Source of the DNA: Auricularia sp. M13
Lineage: Eukaryota > Basidiomycota > Agaricomycetes > Auriculariales > Auriculariaceae
Assembly: GCA_037042915.1 (NCBI GenBank)
Contig: CM073199.1
Coordinates: 3,224,001-3,288,000, forward strand
Direction: 5' to 3'
Length of the DNA stretch: 64,000 bases
The notes beneath the pieces were generated by a model. That model was not told the origin of the DNA and searched no databases. It was given only the letters and a program-made list of their open reading frames with translations. Below are positions 58,085-64,000 of this stretch, one piece after another. The position numbers were made by a program, and so were the translations under genes. The number at the start of each line of letters is the position of its first letter. Position 1 is the stretch's first letter.

Positions 58085-58736
58085 GAAGCCGAGGAAGCGC
58101 CGGTCCCCAGGCCAGCCGATGAACAGAAATTAAGCGCCGGTGTGCACGCCGCCACCGAACGAGGAAAATGTTCGCCGACCAGTATCGGCCATTTCCGACC
58201 AGCCGCCGGCGAAGCCGAGGAAGCGCCGGTCCCCAGGCCAGCCGATGAACAGAAATTAAGCGCCGGTGTGCACGCCGCCACCGAACGAGGAAAATGTTCG
58301 CCGACCAGTATCGGCCATTTCCGACCAGCCGCCGGCGAAGCCGAGGAAGCACCAGTTCCCAGGCTGGCCGGCGAACAATAAATTAAGCGCCGGTGGTCAT
58401 GATGGCCGATGAAGCATTGGACAGCCCGACGATCAATTTTCGGATCTTTCCGACCGGTCCCGAGGCCAGTAGCGCCAGCTCCGGGAGTTGCCGGAAGCGC
58501 TGGTGGCCGCCGTCGAGCAGGGGGCGGCCGCCAGTGAGCAGGCTGTGATGGCCGATGAGCAGAGGGCGGCGGCCGACGAGCGCGCGGCGGTGGCCGCTTA
58601 AACGACGGCACCGCCGGCCAACGTCGCCAGCGGCCGACGCAGCCTGGCCGCCGGACAAATTTAAGGGGGGTTGTTCTGATACTGGGAAACCCCCCTTCGG
58701 ATGTATTTTTAAGTTCCGTGGTGACTGCCTGGGGTG
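57880..58736. repeat. Right terminal inverted repeat with four ~125-bp sub-repeats
   Basis: The outermost part (about 58,375-58,736) pairs with 44,449-44,815. Inside are about four tandem copies of the 125-bp unit (GAAGCCGAGGAAG anchors at about 57,958, 58,086, 58,211 and 58,336), two more than at the left end. The innermost two are shared with the palindrome arm. Confidence 0.75.
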
Positions 58737-59840
58737 CCGATACCACCCTCTATTCGCGACAGTCTCATCGAGCTGTTAAAGGAGAAGATCAAAGCCGGCG
58801 TATATGAAGAGTGCAACTCCTCGTATCGCAACAGTTGGTTCTGCGTCGTGAAGAAAGATGGCAAGAGTCTTCGCATAGTGCATGATTTGCAGCCGCTTAA
58901 CGAGCATACCATTCGGGATGCGGGTCTCATTCCCCAGCCTGATGAGTTCTCGGAAGAGTGCGCGGGATTTACGCTATTGTCGGTACTCGACCTATTCTCA
59001 TCTTACGACCAGCAACTGATTGATGAGGCTTACCGTGACCTGACGGCGTTTCAAACACCTGTCGGGGTACTACGGAATGTTGGATTGCCAATGGGGTACA
59101 CGAACTCAGTTCCCATTCAGCAAGCAAACGTAACCTTCATCCTGCTCGACAAGATTCCGCGATTCACGAACTGCTTTATCGACGACGTTGTCGGGAAAGG
59201 CTCATGGTCGTACTACAAAAAAACGACGACGGACGTACCAGACGATCCGGACAACCCGGGAATACGGCGTTACGTATGGGAACACGCGATGACGCTAAAC
59301 CGGATCCTTCATCGTTTGAAGAAGGCGGGTGCTTCCGTTTCGGGAAAGAAGGCAATCATTGCACAGCCTGAGGCAGTCATTGTGGGGTATCGTTGCAACT
59401 TCGAAGGGAGACATCCTGAGAAGGGAAACGTCAAGAAGATACTCGACTGGCCGACGCCGCAGAATGTGACATATGTGCGCGCTTTTCTTGGGACGTGTGG
59501 CGTATCGAAACTCTGGATCAAAGACTTCGCGCGTGAGGCTCGGCCGCTGTACCAGCTCACCAAGAAGGACACAGAATTCGAGTGGACTCCCGAGTGCGAT
59601 GCAGCGATGCAGCGGCTCAAGAAGTTGGTCACGGAAGCCCCAGGACTCAAGCCGATTGACTACGCGTCATACAACGATGTCATACTCGCAGTCGACTCGT
59701 CCGTCATTGGTGTTGGCTACATTCTGCTACAACTAGGCGACGACAAGAAGCGGTACCCATCGCGGTATGGATCCATCACGTGGAACGATCGCGAAAGTCG
59801 CTATTCGCAGGCGAAACTCGAACTACATGGGCTGTTTTGA
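58737..59840 (+). pseudogene. Reverse transcriptase / RNase H 5' part
   Basis: IPPSIRDSLIELLKEKIKAGVYEE, SLRIVHDLQPLN, TLLSVLDLFSSYDQ, LPMGYTNS and CFIDDVVG are RT motifs, with FIDD as the YxDD box and LDLFSSYDQ holding the first catalytic Asp. The connection to RNase H (LAVDSSVIGVGYILLQ) follows. The frame stops at 59840 and the RNase H continues in another frame. Confidence 0.8.
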
Positions 59841-59852
59841 TCATTAAGGGCT

Positions 59853-61052
59853 GTGCGCGCATACATTTATGGCGTACACTCCTTGGTGGTAGAAGTCGAC
59901 GCGAAGTACATCAAGGGAATGCTCAACAACCCGGACATGCAGCCCAACGCGACTATCAACCGTTGGATTGCGGGCGTTTTGTTGTTCAACCCGAGAATAG
60001 TGCATGTCCCTGCGACGAAACACACGGGAGCGGACGGACTTTCACGAAGACCGGCAGCACCTGAAGACGAGGATGAGCCCGACGATGCAGACGAGTGGTT
60101 GGACAAGGCTTTGGGATTTGCGATAGAACTCGAAAACGCGCGAAGACCCGTCTTCGATCACGTGTTTGAGAGCACTCCGCGACTCGCAAAGGCGTTGGGA
60201 ATTCAGCTCAACGTGCCCCAGCGGCCACGTCATCAACAGGAAGTCTTCATTCTCGACGTATACGCGACGCTGCGTAGTGGTGCGAGGACGCAACCATCCA
60301 AAGTACCCCGCGGAGAGGAGTCAGACTCCGACAAAAACGCGCGCGAAAATGACGAAAATGAAGATTCTGGCGACGAATCTGTCTCAGGCGAGGAGGACGA
60401 ACAAGAGCAGCAAGAAGGACGTCCTGCGAGTCCCGAACGCGAAAAGGAGCAATCGCAAGAGCCAATGCAAGAGGCGAACGCGGAAACACGAATTCGGGAA
60501 ATAGCAACAGAACCTGAAGGAGAAGTCAAGATTCCTAGAGGCGCAAAAGGACGACGACACGACAAAGAGCTACCGACCATCTTCAAGTTCCTACAGTCGG
60601 GCGACCGTGACCCGAATATGCCGCGCGACAAGTTTCACGCGTTGGTACGCAAGGCATCTCAGTATTTCGTACTTGGCGACGTACTCTACCTGCGAAGCGA
60701 AGACGGAAGGCACAAGGCAGTGGTATTCGACAACGACAAGCGACTAGAGAAGATGAAGCTCACGCACGACGAACTTGGGCACAAAGGATACTTTCCGGTT
60801 CGCGCACACGTGCGAGAACGGTATTTCTGGCACGATATGGACACGGACATTCGCTGGTATCTACGCACTTGTCATCAGTGCCAGATTCGCCAATTGGGGC
60901 ACCAGCGGATTCCGCAAACGGTGCCATTCGTACCCGGCCTATTCTTCAAGTGCCACATTGATGTGATGCTCATGTCGGTAATGTCCGAAGGTTGGTGCAG
61001 GGCAGATGCGCGACAGCCAGCTTCCCGGAATGGAGAGCTCTCGCGAAAGTGA
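59853..61052 (+). pseudogene. RNase H end, integrase zinc domain, start of integrase core
   Basis: HVPATKHTGADGLSRRP closes RNase H. Acidic linkers follow, then HDELGHKGYFPV...CHQCQIRQL, the HHCC zinc-binding domain of integrase, and FKCHIDVM with the first catalytic Asp of the core. A frameshift near 60,990 moves the core to the next frame. Confidence 0.75.
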
Positions 61053-62014
61053 CTGGCGTCACTCTCGGGCGATTCATTTTCGAAGAGATACTTTGCCGCT
61101 GGGGAGTTCTCGCAGAAATCGCTACCGATAACGGCGCGGACGTCGTAAAGGCAGTCGATTATCTCAGTGAGAAACACGGGATCCGTCATATTCGCATATC
61201 GGCGTACAATTCGCAAGCAAATGGCATAGTCGAGCGCAAGCACTTTGATGTGCGCGAATCACTCATGAAGGCGTGTGGTACCGAACCACAGAAGTGGGCC
61301 TCTAAGGCACACTCAGTCTTCTGGGCGGAACGCGTGACGGTAAAGAAGCACCTCGGAATGTCACCGTATCGAATGGTACATGGATGCGAGCCCGTGCTCC
61401 CTCTCGATTTCGAACAGGCGACCTGGCTTGTCCCGCCAATGCAACCCCCGATGACAACGGAGGAGCTTATTGCAACACGGGCGCGTCAGCTGGAGAAACG
61501 AGACGAGGACATTGCTGCGATGAGGGAACGAGTGCGGCAGTTCCGCGCAAAAGCGGCTGAGCGTATGCTCAAGAGCTATCACGGACTCAAAGCACCGGAC
61601 AACATTGTGCCAGGCACGCTCGTACTGGTCAAGAACTCGAGAATCGAACTAGAGCACAATCGGAAACCAAAACCGAGATGGCTAGGGCCGTTTATTGTGC
61701 TCAGGAGACATTCGGGAGGATCATACATTTGTGCGGAACTCGACTCTGCAGTAATTGTGGATCGATTGCGGCAGCACGTGTACGCCTCTATCACGCTCGT
61801 GCAAATGTGCGTTACAACGTCAAGCAAATCGTGGAGAATACGCCGCAATACGTTTGGGAGCGGGCGAACGCGCCGCAACCAGTCGACGACGAAGAAGATG
61901 AAACCGAGCTCGACGCCGACCCCGGGACCAACGACAATTAACGAAGTTCATTCATGCCAACACTCTCGGCTCGGCAAAAATATATTTATTTTCGACTTTT
62001 GTTACACTCAGTAA
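60992..62014 (+). pseudogene. Integrase core, C-terminal part
   Basis: ATDNGADVVKAVDYL and SAYNSQANGIVERKH supply the second Asp and the Glu of the DDE triad. PRWLGPFIVLRRHSGGSYICAELD is the GPY/F-type C-terminal domain. No chromodomain is seen after it. Translation beyond about 61,800 is out of family frame. Confidence 0.75.
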
Positions 62015-62212
62015 GTAGTTCCGGAGCCTTTTTGCACTCATTTTTGCGTTTCAGACTTCAAGTTCACTCTGTACAACAAAGACGAGACAAGTTCGATGTG
62101 ATTGCGGGCGACTTTGGTCGCAAACGAGTACAAAAGGGGCGCGGAGGCCGATTCGGCGAAAACGACATACGGGACACCACATGCGAAACGCGAGAAGCTA
62201 CCTACGGGACAC

Positions 62213-63189
62213 TCAAGAAGCCTTGCTCATCGGACGCGAGGGCACCTTCGGGGTCGCCAAGGGGGCGAGCTCGTCGACGAGCTCTCCTTCGGCATCAGCC
62301 TCAGTGCCGGCGGCGATGGCGCGCTCCCGCGCGAGCTTCGCGTGGATTTCCTTCATTTCCTGCGCGAACCCGGGCAGGGTGGCACGGATCTCCGACAAGT
62401 CGAGTTCGAGGGCCTTGAGGCGCGTCGAGTGTTCCGTGAGGAACGCGAAGGGCATCATGAGAGCGTTGACGAGCTCCTCGTCGCGCTTGAAGAAGTGCTT
62501 GAGCAGCAACTCGAAGTCGAGGTAGCCTGTGTTGCGCGCAATGTTCTCCTGAGACGAGGGCGACACCCTGTACGGCACGAACTTCTCGTCGCGCAGGAAT
62601 GGCGGCGCGAGGATGTCGGGCTTGAAGTCCGAGTCCGTCTTCGTGCGCTTGCGGGGAGAGAGCGTGGACGAACCCGCGATCGGCGACGAGTCGCGCTTTC
62701 GCTTCTGCAACACGTGATCAGTGGGATATCGAGGCGCGGGAAAGTCGAGGACGAACCGAGGCGCTCTCGACGTACTCGTCACCGTCCTCGGGCTCCGGCG
62801 TGGGCGTGTGCTCGGCCTCCTCGTCGCAGAGCGTGAAGCAGACGCGCTTCGAACCGTGGCTGCGCCAGCAGGCGTAGCAGGCCTTCGTGTCCGCCCACTG
62901 GAGGCAGTTCCGCCACTGGAAGTTGGGCGCGACTTGAGAGCGATTCTCTCCTAAGCCGCGGCACCACTCGCAGAGGAAGGCGGACATGATGGTCGTCGAC
63001 GTGTGCGGGTAGAACGAGAGCATGAGGAGCTTCTTCTCCTCGGGGAACTGGCGCAGCGGGGAAGGCATCTCGTTGAGCTCGACGCCGAGGCTACCTGTTG
63101 CGGTCATCACGGCCATCGCAAGCTCTGTCCGCTTGCCCGCGGATTTTACGCCGCTTCGCCGAGCGTTCGGACGCTGTTGCATACAGTCG
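62213..63189 (-). CDS. Cys-rich protein with coiled-coil C-terminus, 2+ exons
   Basis: Reverse strand. The upstream exon carries CADCMQQRP, then FLCEWCRGLGENRSQ and WADTKACYACWRSHGSKRVC, several C-x2-C pairs of zinc-cluster style. It is followed by an acidic TPTPEPEDGDEY. An intron with GTTCGT donor, CTGAT branch and TTGCAG acceptor (about 62,707-62,756) joins to KRKRDSSPIAGSS, a basic/Ser linker and a helical C-terminus (LKALELDLSEIRATL, EMKEIHAKLARERAIAAG), ending at 62213. The layout (cysteine cluster, basic patch, acidic linker, long helix) resembles the Zn-cluster gene inside element B. The start is uncertain; candidate ATGs lie near 63,183 and 63,119. Confidence 0.5.
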
Positions 63190-63952
63190 GCGCACTGTTT
63201 ACCCTCGAACGGAGACTCGGCCAGGGTTATACGCCTCGGGCTGCTCAACTCGGGATATGATCGATGCGCCGCTCTCTACCTGTCTAGGGGGTGAGACGAC
63301 CTCGGCGCATACCCCAATTCGGCTCGGTGAAGGCTTCTTATCCTCGGACCAGGGTTCGGCAGCTCTCCCCTCGCTGTATGCGTCGGGTATGGGTGTTGTG
63401 GTGCTCGGGATGGACTCTAGGATCCCCTTCTGACCTCGGGCGAACTCGGTGGGCCACCCTGAACGACCTCGGAGGGTCTGGAACGCCTCTATTGGACTCC
63501 TCGTTGGTGCGACACCCCTCGGAGGGATAGTAGGCCGGTTGTCATCGCCTGGTACAAGCTCGGCTACATCCTCGGACCCTCGGCCCGTGGCCTCAGCAGC
63601 TCGGCGCTCTCCCCGTGCACTCGGGAGGTGCCCTCCTTCCCGGTTCGTGCCCTCGGTGGGTGTGTATGTGGATAGCATACCTCGGCACCTTTGTCCTGTC
63701 TCGGACCCGGTTCGATTGGAGGTGTGGTAGGGTGTTGGCACCATGGGAGATGATGGTGGATGGACCCTTTAGCTCCGGGATCACCCTGGACCGGATCATC
63801 GGACCCTGGGGGAAGGGTATATAGGTTGTAGGGTGTAGATGCGTGTACCCCAGGTTTGGTCTGGTCAATTGCACCGCTTGTCCGTTCTTCCTCGTCCCTC
63901 TCTCCTCTCTTGGGCGTCGGTCTCGGCGAGTGACGAGCGCTCTGCCGTGACA
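63176..63952 (+). mobile_element. 5' LTR of element F (runs off the window)
   Basis: The stretch ends GCCGTGACA at 63952. It is followed directly by TAAGACCAAACCT, the same motif that follows the LTR of B and (slightly altered) of A. The start is probably the TGTTGCATAC near 63,176. The body is CT-rich with repeated CTCGG phrases, as in the A-type LTRs. The interior lies beyond the window, so only the 5' end is seen. Confidence 0.5.
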
Positions 63953-64000
63953 TAAGACCAAACCTTCACTCCCTTTCGACCGACGCTCATCCCTCTTCTT

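Larger units (their letters stand above)
44449..58736. mobile_element. 14.3-kb KDZ-type DNA transposon
   Basis: Terminal inverted repeats start CACCCCAGGCAGTCACC at 44449 and end with the complement at 58736. They match for about 650 bp. The exact 8-bp target duplication CCGATACC lies at 44441-44448 and 58737-58744. Rejoining the flanks restores the gypsy pol frame. Contents left to right: left TIR, AATTGG arrays, tRNA-like sequence, C-rich tract, companion gene, transposase gene, solo LTR, second AATTGG array, 3.6-kb palindrome, right TIR. An 8-bp duplication and a CxC5/CxC6 transposase agree with the KDZ superfamily. Confidence 0.85.
39430..62014 (+). mobile_element. Decayed Ty3/gypsy element split by the KDZ transposon
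   Basis: In order: a likely 5' LTR/leader (about 39,430-40,340, with TATAAAA at 39,703), gag, CCHC knuckle, aspartic protease, pol N-terminus to 44,448, the KDZ insertion, then RT, RNase H and integrase from 58,737 to about 61,940. The order protease-RT-RNaseH-integrase is Ty3/gypsy. I could not match a 3' LTR to the 5' region, so the outer limits are approximate. Several frameshifts mark it as inactive. Confidence 0.75.

Overview
The window reads as nuclear DNA of a filamentous basidiomycete, most likely an Agaricomycete. Genes carry many 45-60 nt GT-AG introns with CTRAY-like branch points. The repeat families are typical of this group (Plavaka and KDZ transposases, Ty3/gypsy elements with LPMG/FxDD reverse transcriptase). 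Host genes include a DUF6532-type protein, an omega-type glutathione transferase and a probable CaaX mating-pheromone precursor. Gene models are by-eye splicing; no database search was run.

Positions 1-28,700 are mostly host genes, several broken by transposons. From the left: a secreted-protein 5' end running off the edge, two disordered basic proteins, a GST-like remnant, a zinc-metalloprotease pseudogene split by an inverted partial copy of a Plavaka transposase, a nine-exon DUF6532-type gene with one 859-nt GC-rich intron, the longer (frameshifted) Plavaka copy, a pheromone-precursor gene, a small gene interrupted by a 608-bp hAT-like MITE (TSD CCAGAGCC), a gene interrupted by a 1,038-bp TIR element, a three-exon nuclear-type protein and a complete omega GST.

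Positions 28,731-38,439 are a three-deep nest of LTR elements, each bounded by its own 5-bp target duplication. Element B (481-bp LTRs, TSD AGAAC, minus orientation) has element A (about 770-bp LTRs, TSD GCGAC) inserted in one LTR. Element A contains a miniature LTR element C (176-bp LTRs, TSD CCATC). None has recognisable gag/pol. B instead carries a chromodomain ORF on its own strand and a Zn2Cys6-like gene with an intron on the opposite strand. B sits beside a serine-rich membrane-protein gene that it appears to have disrupted.

Positions 39,400-62,000 are a decayed Ty3/gypsy element (gag, CCHC knuckle, aspartic protease, RT, RNase H, integrase). Its pol is split by a 14,288-bp KDZ-type DNA transposon (44,449-58,736; 8-bp TSD CCGATACC; about 650-bp terminal inverted repeats). 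The KDZ element carries two multi-exon genes (a 709-aa RS-rich companion and a 747-aa CxC5/CxC6 KDZ transposase), a 1.5-kb strand-asymmetric C-rich tract just upstream of them, AATTGG-rich arrays with a 101-bp perfect inverted repeat, a tRNA-like sequence, a solo LTR, and a 3.6-kb near-perfect palindrome inside its right end. The window closes with a cysteine-rich minus-strand gene and the 5' LTR of another retroelement.
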